A stretch of 64,000 nucleotides of DNA from Prochloron sp965198675 (GTDB lineage: Bacteria > Cyanobacteriota > Cyanobacteriia > Cyanobacteriales > Prochloraceae): NCBI GenBank assembly GCA_965198675.1, contig OZ240666.1, forward strand, positions 2,170,001 to 2,234,000, in the 5' to 3' direction. The translations under genes were made by a program, and so were the position numbers. Under the pieces are notes generated by a model. That model ran no database searches. It was not told where the DNA came from and saw only the letters and a list, made by a program, of their open reading frames with translations. Each line of letters begins with the position of its first letter. Within the stretch, counting starts at the first letter, position 1. Below, piece after piece: positions 26,575-34,714 of this stretch.

Positions 26575-26994
26575 ATGACCAAGTCAAAGAATCGCCAGCC
26601 CCTACTCCTCCTTGGGGTAAGTCTGCTCCTCCTCGGGGCTACTGCAACCAGAGCTGAGAACATTTCCCCATGTTCTATCAATAACTCTAGAGTACTGGAA
26701 TTTCGTCCTCCAAGAGAGTTACCTCCCCAAACTCCCACACCACCCTCACCCACTCCCCAAGTCACCAATAGGACAAACAAAAACAAGAAAACTTATCGGG
26801 TTGAAGTGCGTGGTGATAGCGCTCTCATCCTAGCACAGGTACGAAGAATAGAACCCCAAGCCTTTGTGCGATCGGGAGAGGGTAAGATCCAAGCGGGATT
26901 ATTCCGGGAAAAAAAGAATGCGCGGGAGCTAGTGGAAGAATTAGAAGCCTACGGCTTACAAGCTAGAGTAGTAAGGGTTAAACCAAAAGCCTAG
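26575..26994 (+). CDS. Exported SPOR-like domain protein
   Basis: 139 residues: a signal peptide (QPLLLLGVSLLLLGATATRA), a Pro-rich linker (PPRELPPQTPTPPSPTPQ), then a beta-alpha-beta domain (YRVEVRGDSALILAQVRRIEP, IQAGLFREKKNARELVEELEAYGLQARVVRV) that resembles SPOR peptidoglycan-binding domains. It probably sits in the periplasm and binds cell-wall glycan. It lies 22 bases before the NAD(P)HX repair gene, with which it is probably co-transcribed. Confidence 0.72.
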   Translation: MTKSKNRQPLLLLGVSLLLLGATATRAENISPCSINNSRVLEFRPPRELPPQTPTPPSPTPQVTNRTNKNKKTYRVEVRGDSALILAQVRRIEPQAFVRSGEGKIQAGLFREKKNARELVEELEAYGLQARVVRVKPKA

Positions 26995-27016
26995 GATAGC
27001 ACTACCATTATTACTT

Positions 27017-28597
27017 ATGAGAGAACAGATAGAGTCAATAGTAGTCACGACAGAACAAATGCGCCAAATTGAAGGGCGGATTTTTGCAGCGGGAATGCCT
27101 GTAGCTGCTTTAATGGAAAAGGCAGCAGGGAAGGTGGCAGCTCGCATACAACAACTCTATCCTCCTTCTCGGGTCTGGAGGGTGGGCATTTTAGTAGGTC
27201 CGGGTCATAATGGAGGGGACGCTTTAGTAGTTGGGAGGGAGTTGCATTTCGCTGGTTTTAAGGTAGCAGTTTATCGTCCTCTTTTGCAGCTGAAGGAATT
27301 AACTGAACAACATTGTAACTATGCTGCTAGTTTGGGCATTCCTTTCTATGAAGACATAGAACCATTGCTCAATTGTGATGTCATTATAGATGGATTATTT
27401 GGTTTTGGCTTGACTCGTCACCTATCAGGTAAAATTGCCGCAGCTGTGAATCAACTAAACGAAACATCTTTACCTATAGTGAGTATAGATATTCCTTCAG
27501 GACTCCATACGGATACGGGGGAAGTTTTGGGAACTGCTATCAGGGCTACCCACACACTCTGTTTGGGTTTGTGGAAATTAGCCTTCTTTCAAGATCAGGC
27601 TTTAGAATATCTGGGGAAGACAGAATTAATTGATTTTGGGATTCACCCCTCTTTCATTCCCCTAACTTCTCCAACCGTACAGCAGATAACTGCAAGTCTT
27701 GCTCGCCAATATTTGCCCCTACCCCGCAGTAACACAACTCATAAATATCAGCAGGGACATTTGCTGGTGATTTGCGGTTCCCGTCGCTATGCTGGAGCTG
27801 CTCTTTTAACTGGTTTGGGAGCTAGAGCTTCTGGGGTAGGAATGGTTTCTATTGCTGTACCTGGATCTTTAAAACCTCTATTAGTTGGTCACTTACCCGA
27901 AGCATTGATTATAGAATGTTCGGAAACAGAAACGGGGGCGATCTGTGGTAACAGATCTGGCGGGCGGGGCACCTTAGTGCCCCACCCCCAGATCGCCCAA
28001 TTACCCAATCTAGACTTGACTCAATTTAACATCATAGCCTGCGGTCCTGGCTTAACTCTAGATGCTTTTGAAGTTGTCAACAAGGTCTTAACCGCTACTT
28101 GTCCCCTCATATTAGATGCAGATGGTTTAAATATCCTGGCTCAATTGGGTACTATAGACACTTTATCCCTACGAAAAACAACCACAGTCCTGACACCTCA
28201 TTTGGGAGAATTTAGACGCTTATTTCCGCAAATAATAAATCCTCATCAAGACCGAATTAGGGCAGTTAAAGAAGCAGCAGCACAGAGTGGAGCTATTGTT
28301 TTATTCAAAGGAGCCAGGACGGCGATCGCCCATCCAAAAGGCTCTGTATGGCTGGTTCCTTCCAGTACACCAGCCCTCGCTCGGGGTGGGAGTGGGGATG
28401 TACTGACTGGTTTAATGGGTGGCTTAATGGCTCAAATAAGGGGTGCCTATCCACCAGAAGAAGCCATAGTAGCTACTGCTGCTTGGTGGCACGCTACTGC
28501 TGGAATTAGAGCAGCAAAAGAGCGAACAGAATTGGGAGTAGATGCCTATACCTTATCTCAATATTTATCCCGTGTTTTAGGAGGTAACGGGGAATAG
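27017..28597 (+). CDS. nnrD: Bifunctional NAD(P)HX epimerase/dehydratase
   Basis: 526 residues repairing hydrated NAD(P)H. The N-terminal YjeF epimerase domain is seen in MEKAAGKVAARI, GILVGPGHNGGDALVVGREL and SIDIPSGLHTDTGEVLG. The C-terminal ADP/ATP-dependent dehydratase (ribokinase-like) starts near residue 235 with HKYQQGHLLVICGS and shows YAGAALLTGLGARASGVGMV, ILDADGLNIL and LARGGSGDVLTGLMGGLMAQ. Near residues 307-327 a palindromic repeat is inserted in frame, adding about 20 Gly/Pro-rich residues. Confidence 0.93.
   Translation: MREQIESIVVTTEQMRQIEGRIFAAGMPVAALMEKAAGKVAARIQQLYPPSRVWRVGILVGPGHNGGDALVVGRELHFAGFKVAVYRPLLQLKELTEQHCNYAASLGIPFYEDIEPLLNCDVIIDGLFGFGLTRHLSGKIAAAVNQLNETSLPIVSIDIPSGLHTDTGEVLGTAIRATHTLCLGLWKLAFFQDQALEYLGKTELIDFGIHPSFIPLTSPTVQQITASLARQYLPLPRSNTTHKYQQGHLLVICGSRRYAGAALLTGLGARASGVGMVSIAVPGSLKPLLVGHLPEALIIECSETETGAICGNRSGGRGTLVPHPQIAQLPNLDLTQFNIIACGPGLTLDAFEVVNKVLTATCPLILDADGLNILAQLGTIDTLSLRKTTTVLTPHLGEFRRLFPQIINPHQDRIRAVKEAAAQSGAIVLFKGARTAIAHPKGSVWLVPSSTPALARGGSGDVLTGLMGGLMAQIRGAYPPEEAIVATAAWWHATAGIRAAKERTELGVDAYTLSQYLSRVLGGNGE
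27936..27998. repeat. Nested palindrome inserted in frame within nnrD
   Basis: GGGCGATCTG and CAGATCGCCC form the outer arms, with GGGGCAC/GTGCCCC inside. It encodes AICGNRSGGRGTLVPHPQIA without breaking the frame. Confidence 0.75.
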
Positions 28598-28606
28598 AGA
28601 ATAGTG

Positions 28607-28676
28607 GTAGGGTGGGCAATGCTAATATTATACTATCCCAAAGATACCAGCTTTTCACCAGCATTGTCCACCCTAC
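28607..28676. repeat. REP-A long hairpin, copy 3
   Basis: GTAGGGTGGGCAATGCT and AGCATTGTCCACCCTAC are separated by 36 bases. It starts 10 bases after the nnrD stop and may serve as its transcript end. Confidence 0.8.
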
Positions 28677-28725
28677 AGAAAACTACAGAAAACTTTTCTT
28701 GATCACCATATCACTTGTTTTGGGA

Positions 28726-28754
28726 TTGACACGATGAGAATCTTGTGTTAAATT
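28726..28754 (+). promoter_or_regulatory. Sigma70-type promoter of clpR-clpP
   Basis: TTGACA (28726-28731), 17 bases, TAAATT (28749-28754), reading toward clpR. The predicted start lies about 190 bases before the clpR ATG, leaving a long leader. Confidence 0.6.
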
Positions 28755-28786
28755 TAAAAAGTAAGGGCCCAGATAATAAAAATAGC

Positions 28787-28885
28787 GCTTGGCTTTTTAG
28801 TCAAGCTGGGCAGGCAACTGCCTTCACCATTTCAGGTGATGCTATACTAATCTCAGATTCTCCCAGCGATGGCGAGATTTGAGCA
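28787..28885 (+). promoter_or_regulatory. Structured 5' leader of clpR
   Basis: Successive hairpins: GCTTGGCT/AGTCAAGC (28787-28806), GGCAG/CTGCC (28809-28822), TCACC/GGTGA (28824-28839) and a fourth, less regular, near 28852-28885. It matches no riboswitch class I know. Confidence 0.45.
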
Positions 28886-28951
28886 GGTTAAATGTTGCAC
28901 TACCCATTTTCATCTCCGCCGAGACGGAGTTTTCAACTAAGGGAATTATTC

Positions 28952-29635
28952 ATGACACCAATTAAGGCAGTACAAGCTCCCTATTACGCCGGAGACGCAT
29001 ACTACCGGACACCACCCCCAGATTTACAATCCCTCTTGCTCAAAGAGCGCATTGTCTACTTGGGAATGCCCCTCTTTTCATCAGACGAGGTAAAAAGGAA
29101 CGTAGGTATAGATGTAACGGAGCTAATTATTGCTCAACTGCTCTACTTGCAATTTGACGATCCAGAAAAGCCCATCTTTTTTTATATCAACTCCACAGGT
29201 ACGTCTTGGTATACAGGAGACGCTATCGGCTTTGAAACGGAAGCTTTTGCTATCTGTGATACCCTCAGCTACATCAAACCTCCAGTTCATACCATCTGTA
29301 TTGGTCAGGCTATGGGAACAGCAGCCATGATACTCTCCGCTGGAACAAAAGGTTGTCGCGCCAGTTTGCCCCACGGTACCATCGTTCTCAACCAAGCCCG
29401 CAGCGGTGCTCAGGGTCAAGCAACAGACATTCAGATCCGCGCTAAAGAGGTGCTCACCAATAAGCAAACCATGCTGGAGATTTTAGCCCAAAATACAGGT
29501 CAAACCCCGGAGAAAATTGCCAAAGATACGGACAGAACTTTTTATCTCACCCCTACCGAAGCCAAAGAATACGGCTTAATCGATCGCATCTTGGAAAGTA
29601 CCAAAGAACTGCCTCAAACTCACGTACCAGGATAA
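28952..29635 (+). CDS. clpR: ClpR, catalytically inactive ClpP-like subunit
   Basis: 227 residues from ATG 28952 (an upstream TTG at 28892 would add leader sequence). The ClpP fold is clear (FFYINSTGTSWYTGDAI, SAGTKGCRASLPHG, ITDIQI-type helices). The catalytic serine position in IGQAMGTAAMIL is Gly, and the His position is Asn (IVLNQARSG), as in cyanobacterial and plastid ClpR. ClpR forms mixed rings with ClpP3 and is essential in studied cyanobacteria. clpP follows 49 bases downstream. Confidence 0.92.
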   Translation: MTPIKAVQAPYYAGDAYYRTPPPDLQSLLLKERIVYLGMPLFSSDEVKRNVGIDVTELIIAQLLYLQFDDPEKPIFFYINSTGTSWYTGDAIGFETEAFAICDTLSYIKPPVHTICIGQAMGTAAMILSAGTKGCRASLPHGTIVLNQARSGAQGQATDIQIRAKEVLTNKQTMLEILAQNTGQTPEKIAKDTDRTFYLTPTEAKEYGLIDRILESTKELPQTHVPG

Positions 29636-29684
29636 TAATACCACGTACCACGATAGTACCAACAATTAAGAAAAGTAGATTGCT

Positions 29685-30284
29685 ATGCCTATTGGTGTCC
29701 CGAAAGTTCCATACCGCTTTCCCGGTAGTCAATACGAACAATGGATCTCTATTTACAACCGCCTTGCTATAGAAAGAATTCTCTTTCTGGGTCAAGAAGT
29801 TACTGATGGACTGGCTAATGCCATTGTCGCCCAACTATTGTATCTGGATTCCGATGATCCTAACAAGCCCATTTATCTGTACATCAACTCCCCCGGCGGT
29901 TCCGTCACTGCTGGCATGGCCATTTTTGACACCATGCAGTATATCAAATCGGAGGTAGTCACCATTTGTGTAGGCTTGGCTGCTTCTATGGGGTCTTTCT
30001 TGTTAGCAGCAGGAAGTCCAGGTAAACGACTGGCACTGACTCACGCCCGGATCATGATTCACCAACCTATGGGAGGAACCGGACGTAGACAAGCTACAGA
30101 TATCCAGATAGAAGCCAAGGAAATTCTGCGTATTCGCAGTTTGCTCAACGATCTCCTAGCCCAACAAACGGGTCAAAATCTGGAGAGGATTGAAAAAGAT
30201 ACGGACCGGGATTATTTTATGTCTGCCGAAGAAGCTAAGGAATACGGCTTAATCGACAAAGTAATCGACGAGCGCCCAGTCTAA
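29685..30284 (+). CDS. clpP: ATP-dependent Clp protease proteolytic subunit, ClpP3-type
   Basis: 199 residues with all catalytic residues: GLAASMGSFLLAAG (Ser), RIMIHQPMGG (His) and the following Asp. YINSPGGSVTAGMAIFDTM is the oxyanion/substrate loop. The position directly after clpR suggests the ClpP3 partner of the ClpP3/ClpR core. It degrades unfolded or tagged proteins delivered by ClpC. No propeptide is evident. Confidence 0.96.
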   Translation: MPIGVPKVPYRFPGSQYEQWISIYNRLAIERILFLGQEVTDGLANAIVAQLLYLDSDDPNKPIYLYINSPGGSVTAGMAIFDTMQYIKSEVVTICVGLAASMGSFLLAAGSPGKRLALTHARIMIHQPMGGTGRRQATDIQIEAKEILRIRSLLNDLLAQQTGQNLERIEKDTDRDYFMSAEEAKEYGLIDKVIDERPV

Positions 30285-30298
30285 TAAGTACCAACTTT

Positions 30299-30321
30299 GT
30301 AGGGGCGGGGTTTTCCCGCCC
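30299..30321. repeat. GTAGGGGCGGG palindrome
   Basis: GTAGGGGCGGG and CCCGCCCT pair around TTTT, 15 bases after the clpP stop; a plausible terminator hairpin without a T-run. Confidence 0.65.
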
Positions 30322-30719
30322 TCCCCAATGGAGCTTTAGATCCGCACATAGTTAGCTTGCAGCTCCGATGCTATAATTGTAGCATGTCTTGACTAAAGTT
30401 ACTTGTGGAATTATAAATGATTATATGGAAAATTGGCCATCTCATGTGGTATACTCAAGGTTGTGGAATTTATTAGCCCAAGGAGGATAATTTTATGAAG
30501 TAGGGCGAAACTTTTGGAGACTGCCTCACGCAATTCATCAATTTAATGGATATTGTCAATAACGAAATTTACAATCTTATGTTAGAAAAACTGATAGCCC
30601 AATAAAAACATCTATCATCTATCCCGTGACTATCGGTAGTATAGGCGGACCAACAGGAGTGGTGAACTTTGAATCTCCAACCTACTACCAGGGTGATCTA
30701 GAAGCAATTTGGCAAGAAC
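30322..30719. other. Degraded coding region
   Basis: From about 30424 the plus strand shows discontinuous peptides: ENWPSHVVYSRLWNLLAQGG, then a stop, FYEVGRNFWRLPHAIHQFNG, a stop, and PVTIGSIGGPTGVVNFESPT. They look like pieces of one gene with several in-frame stops. I do not recognise the family. Confidence 0.4.
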
Positions 30720-30869
30720 TTAACTATACACTGTGGCTAAATTGTGCAGAGTAGTAGCATAGGAGTGACTATCTTTCCCTACAGTGTTTTCCTTGATACT
30801 CAAAGCGGATGTACACAGTTTTGCTGCATCCTCAATTGAATCTATCTGCTGGATAATTGCATTAGACAT
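30720..30869 (-). pseudogene. TPR protein, N-terminal fragment
   Basis: 49 codons: MSNAIIQQIDSIEDAAKLCT followed by GKDSHSYATTLHNLATVY, a typical kinesin-light-chain-like TPR unit, then a stop. Real members carry many such repeats, often with a CHAT protease domain. Its ATG overlaps the (frame-restored) stop of the upstream gene, which suggests that the two once formed a coupled pair. Confidence 0.55.
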
Positions 30870-30988
30870 GATTTACTACCTCAAACTTCTTGTAAAACAC
30901 ACGACTGTTACCCTGTTTACCTAGAAGGGTAAAGATTTCCGTCAGGCGATCGCCATTTAACTCAATATCCTTGCGGGGGGAATCAGGT

Positions 30989-31633
30989 TTAATCCAAGAC
31001 AATTTTAGCGGTTCCAAAATAATGATAGCAAAAAAATACTCCGTACCTAATATCGTTATATTTTAACGACTCTGCACAATCTTCAGATCCATCGGGAGGA
31101 GGTAACTGGATAGATTCACTGGGTTCAAGTTCCACATAAGGCACCCTAGCATAGGCTCTAGAAGGGCAAATCAAACCTTTCCATCCCTTATTATCCTCAT
31201 TAATCAGCAAGAGATTCCCTTTTTCCGACGGTGTCACGTGCAACCGATAACGCTGGTTTCGCTTAATGAAACCATCCTCAACCGCTGGAATCTCATCAAG
31301 ATTGGGTTTGCGCTCCGAATCGGATATGAGCTTCATCTTCAATCGTTCCCCACCATAGATAGCTATTTTCTTAGCCAATTTCCACCCTTCACGAGGAAAC
31401 TTCTTTTCCCACAACCATTTGTAAACAAGTTCGTAAGGGGAGCGATCGCCATTGGGATGTCCTCGTTCCCCCTTTCCCTGGGGATCTATCACATTAACAT
31501 CGACTCCATCAACTATCATTTCAGCTTCAAAAGCAAGTTTCACCTTCTTAGCTACCTTTGTTACGGTAGCATTAATAAGGATAACACAAGATGAGTGTGC
31601 AAGGATTAGCAGCAGAGGTAGTGAAGAGCGCAT
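30989..31633 (-). pseudogene. DUF4384-like protein, frameshifted at a T7 run
   Basis: 214 codons with a hydrophobic N-terminus and a middle part like DUF4384 domains that follow caspase-like proteins (YRLHVTPSEKGNLLLINED, IQLPPPDGS). Near the end, a run of seven A (31030-31036 on plus; T7 on the coding strand) puts it out of frame. Removing one base gives YGVFFAIIILEPLKLSWIKP and a further 50 residues, ending at 30862 where it overlaps the TPR fragment start. The family call is tentative; the frameshift is well supported by the overlap. Confidence 0.5.
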
Positions 31634-31896
31634 TTATTGGTGCTGCTTCTGATTTGATAATAAAAGGAGTGAAAAAAGGAGTGGAAATGCACAACAATCA
31701 CAGTGCAAAGGCTTTTGAGCGGGATACAAAACAAGCCCATGTAGGTGCGATCGCCGAAACTGGTGAGGGCAAACGGTTGGCAGCCAATACCCAAAGAACT
31801 AGGAAAGGAAATCATTCGCCAAGAAGGTTACAAAACGAAGAAATATCGACAGTTGTAGAAGGTAATATTGAACCCTGTAGGGGTTTTATAAGGTAG
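31591..31896 (+). CDS. Hypothetical protein
   Basis: 101 codons (SAFIGAASDLIIKGVKKGVE and a charged remainder). It overlaps the divergent gene by 43 bases and ends in repeat-like sequence. No family recognised; it may be a chance frame or a remnant. Confidence 0.3.
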   Translation: MSVQGLAAEVVKSAFIGAASDLIIKGVKKGVEMHNNHSAKAFERDTKQAHVGAIAETGEGKRLAANTQRTRKGNHSPRRLQNEEISTVVEGNIEPCRGFIR

Positions 31897-31920
31897 CCCT
31901 CATTCGCGGACGGAAGGGGA

Positions 31921-31943
31921 AGGTGGGCAATGCCCACCCTACT
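31921..31943. repeat. REP-A palindrome, copy 4; supplies the recN stop codon
   Basis: AGGTGGGC-AAT-GCCCACCCTAC. The CTA at 31939-31941, read on the minus strand as TAG, is the recN stop. Confidence 0.85.
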
Positions 31944-33666
31944 TATTTTCCCTTTCAGCTGCTGCTCGGGCGAGGAGAGAATCGGCAAAAGCGATGGCAT
32001 CAGTAGCAGAATGTCCTCCCGTCAGTTCTGCCAGTTCTTCCCTCCTGGTGCGGCGATCGCCTAATGTTTTAACCCTCACAACGGTTCTAATATCCGACCC
32101 ATTATGGCCTTCGTCAATAATTTCCTTGTCTACCCGGAAGTGAGTATCTGCCATGACGGCAATTAAGGGTTGGTGGGTGACGCAGAGAACCTGATGTTTC
32201 TGACTCAGCTGGTGCAATTTGGTGGCGATGGCTTGGGCTACTTTTCCGGAAACCCCAGCGTCAATTTCATCGAAAATCAAGGTTCTGGAACTGGACTCCG
32301 AATCAGAAAAGCAAGCTTTCAGTGCTAGGAGAAAGCGGCTCATTTCACCTCCAGAAGCAGTAGCAGCAAGGGGTTGTACTTTTTCTCCTAGGTTTTGGCT
32401 CCATTTGAATTCCACTTTATCTGAACCGTTAGCAGCGGGGGAAGTAGGGCTGAGGCAACATTGAAAGATGACTTTTTCCATTGCTAGTGGCTTCAATTGA
32501 ACCACTAGCTGTCTTTCTAATGCCAAAGCTGCTTTTTCCCTTCTTTGAGTCAGTTCATGACATGCTTGAATGAGTTTAGCTTGCCTTTTTTCATACTCTC
32601 CTTCTAATTCTTCCAGAGATTGACCGCTATCAGTCAGTTCTGCCCATTCCTTTTGGAGATTTTGATAGTAAGAAATGGCGTTCTCTAAACTGGGACCATA
32701 TTTGCGACAAATGTGCTTCAGGGTCTGGATCCGTTCTTCTACTTCTTCCAGTCGTTGGGGATCGGTTTCCAACCCATCCCCATAGGTATTAATTTGATGT
32801 CCCGCTTCCACTACTTGAGTTACAGCGCTTCTGACCATTTCCAGGATCGGTTCTAATTCTTTGTCATAATTGGCCATATCCGTCAGCATATCTTCTGCTT
32901 TTGCTAAGAGATCTGCTGCTGCTAATTGTTCCCTATCTTGTTGGTAGAGAACTTGATAGACTTGGTAAGAGAGCTGTTGCAGTTCCACCACGTGGGAGAG
33001 GCGATCTCGTTCTCTTTCTAGTTGAGGCAGTTCTTCAAAATCCTTCAATTCGGCTGACTGGAGTTCTTTGAGTTGATATGCCACTAAATCAAGTCTTTGC
33101 AACCTTTGCTGTTCCGACTGACGCCTACCTTCTAAAGCATTTTTCCTGTCAAGAGCTTCTTCAAAGAGGGAGGCTACTAGGTGTCGCTGCTGCAAAAGTT
33201 CCTCACCACCGTACAAGTCTAGTAAATCCCGCTGTAGCCCAGGTATCATTAGTTGTACCGTTTGTCCCTGAGCCGTAATTTCCACTAAACATTGCCGCAA
33301 CAGGGCGATACTTGGGCGATTTACCAGTACTCCGTTGACTCTGGAACGGGAACGCAGGCTACCTTTAGACACCGCCAGTTCCCGACTGCAAACAACGCTA
33401 TTATCTTCGAGCAAGTCTATTTCCCTTTCTTGCAGCCACTTTTCTAGAGCTGTATTGACTTGGAAAGTAGCTTCTAGCATTGCTTTACTAGTACCAGTAC
33501 GTATTATGCGACTGTTAACCTTCCCCCCTAAGATAACGTCGATAGCATCCAGAATGATTGACTTACCAGCTCCTGTTTCCCCTGTGAGTACGTTTAAACC
33601 AGCACCCAACTCAAGTTCTAGGCGATCGATTAAAGCAAAATTTTGAATCCGCAGATAAGAAAGCAT
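31939..33666 (-). CDS. recN: DNA repair protein RecN
   Basis: 575-residue SMC-like ATPase for double-strand break repair. The N-terminal head has LRIQNFALIDRLELEL and Walker A GETGAGKSIILDAID; a long coiled coil covers about residues 160-390; the C-terminal head has the signature ATASGGEMSRFLLALK, Walker B LIFDEIDAGVSG and QVLCVTHQPLIAVMAD. Length is normal. The stop codon lies in a REP-A palindrome. Nothing nearby is functionally linked. Confidence 0.96.
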   Translation of the reverse strand: MLSYLRIQNFALIDRLELELGAGLNVLTGETGAGKSIILDAIDVILGGKVNSRIIRTGTSKAMLEATFQVNTALEKWLQEREIDLLEDNSVVCSRELAVSKGSLRSRSRVNGVLVNRPSIALLRQCLVEITAQGQTVQLMIPGLQRDLLDLYGGEELLQQRHLVASLFEEALDRKNALEGRRQSEQQRLQRLDLVAYQLKELQSAELKDFEELPQLERERDRLSHVVELQQLSYQVYQVLYQQDREQLAAADLLAKAEDMLTDMANYDKELEPILEMVRSAVTQVVEAGHQINTYGDGLETDPQRLEEVEERIQTLKHICRKYGPSLENAISYYQNLQKEWAELTDSGQSLEELEGEYEKRQAKLIQACHELTQRREKAALALERQLVVQLKPLAMEKVIFQCCLSPTSPAANGSDKVEFKWSQNLGEKVQPLAATASGGEMSRFLLALKACFSDSESSSRTLIFDEIDAGVSGKVAQAIATKLHQLSQKHQVLCVTHQPLIAVMADTHFRVDKEIIDEGHNGSDIRTVVRVKTLGDRRTRREELAELTGGHSATDAIAFADSLLARAAAERENK

Positions 33667-33703
33667 TAATAGCTATTTATGTAACCTATCAACACTATTT
33701 TAG

Positions 33704-34651
33704 TTAATTCTGTCGCTGCTGAAAACGACTCAAAAGTTCTGAGCGAGATAATTCTAAGAGTAGAGGAGTAAGTTCGTTGGATGGTAACACCAATAAGGGT
33801 TCAATAATTCCTTTCAGGGCTGGATCTAATGCTCCAAAGCGCGCTCTCATGATGTTTTCTATGTTATTACGGCGTTCCTGCACAACTCCCTGCACAATTC
33901 CTTGTTGAATTCCCTGCACAACTCCTTGTTGAATTCCTTTGTCCATTCCTTCCTGTACTGCTAATGCTCTGTCTTGCTGATAAAGTGGTGCTAAACGCAT
34001 AATCAACTCCTTCTCATCCTTATCTAAATCTGGCTTCTTTTTTAAAGAAAGTTGTAAGCTATAGAGCAACTCTAAAGTTAGAGAACGTAAAGGATTGTTT
34101 TCCTCTAGCTGTTCTAATTCTGCAATTGCTTGCTCTTGTACCTTTTCACGCCCCAACACTCTCAACCAAAGAGTTTCCCTGGTACGGGGTAGTTTATGAA
34201 TCACTATTATAGCACCCTGGAAGTGGGGTGGGAGGAAATAAAATCCTGGTAACCCGTTTTCCTCTGGGATAGCTCTAAATTGTGACAGGATGGTATGAGA
34301 AGCTGTTGGAGTGAGAATCCATAGTTTCAGGGTTTGGGAGGAGGTAACTTCACTCTTCTTACGAGCTGCTTTTCGTTTATAGAAGCGCCGCATTGACCGA
34401 GTTTTAATCATACAATCACTAATCTCGTCAGCGGTGGCTGGGTTACGAAAAGGCTCGAATATGCATGGGGTTTGCGCTAGACGCCCTAATAATCCCAAAG
34501 TTTGCACAGAGGGAGGCGAGCTGGGCTCGAAAAATACATCTATTTCCCGTTGCTCAGAACGCACCCGTAGCCCTGCTCTTACCTCACCATAGGGTTTGAG
34601 GAATTCTTCCAGGTAATCCTTGGCAAACTGGTCATGGATGAATCTTGTCAT
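33704..34651 (-). CDS. Rpn-like (PD-(D/E)XK) protein with a Gln/Gly-Val repeat
   Basis: 315 residues resembling the cyanobacterial Rpn/DUF4351-type family: HDQFAKDYLEEFLKPYGEV at the start, EQREIDVFFEP (acidic strand of a nuclease fold), and a helical C-terminus. Residues about 235-260 are a repeat of GIQQG/GVVQG units, encoded by a tandem repeat at 33877-33950. Related proteins are proposed recombination-promoting nucleases, but the role in cyanobacteria is unproven. It is divergent from the AarF-like gene, with starts 63 bases apart. Confidence 0.7.
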   Translation of the reverse strand: MTRFIHDQFAKDYLEEFLKPYGEVRAGLRVRSEQREIDVFFEPSSPPSVQTLGLLGRLAQTPCIFEPFRNPATADEISDCMIKTRSMRRFYKRKAARKKSEVTSSQTLKLWILTPTASHTILSQFRAIPEENGLPGFYFLPPHFQGAIIVIHKLPRTRETLWLRVLGREKVQEQAIAELEQLEENNPLRSLTLELLYSLQLSLKKKPDLDKDEKELIMRLAPLYQQDRALAVQEGMDKGIQQGVVQGIQQGIVQGVVQERRNNIENIMRARFGALDPALKGIIEPLLVLPSNELTPLLLELSRSELLSRFQQRQN

Positions 34652-34714
34652 TCTCTATGCAAATCATTGTTACAATACTTAACAAAGGAGTGGATAGCGT
34701 TAATTTTTGATTCT

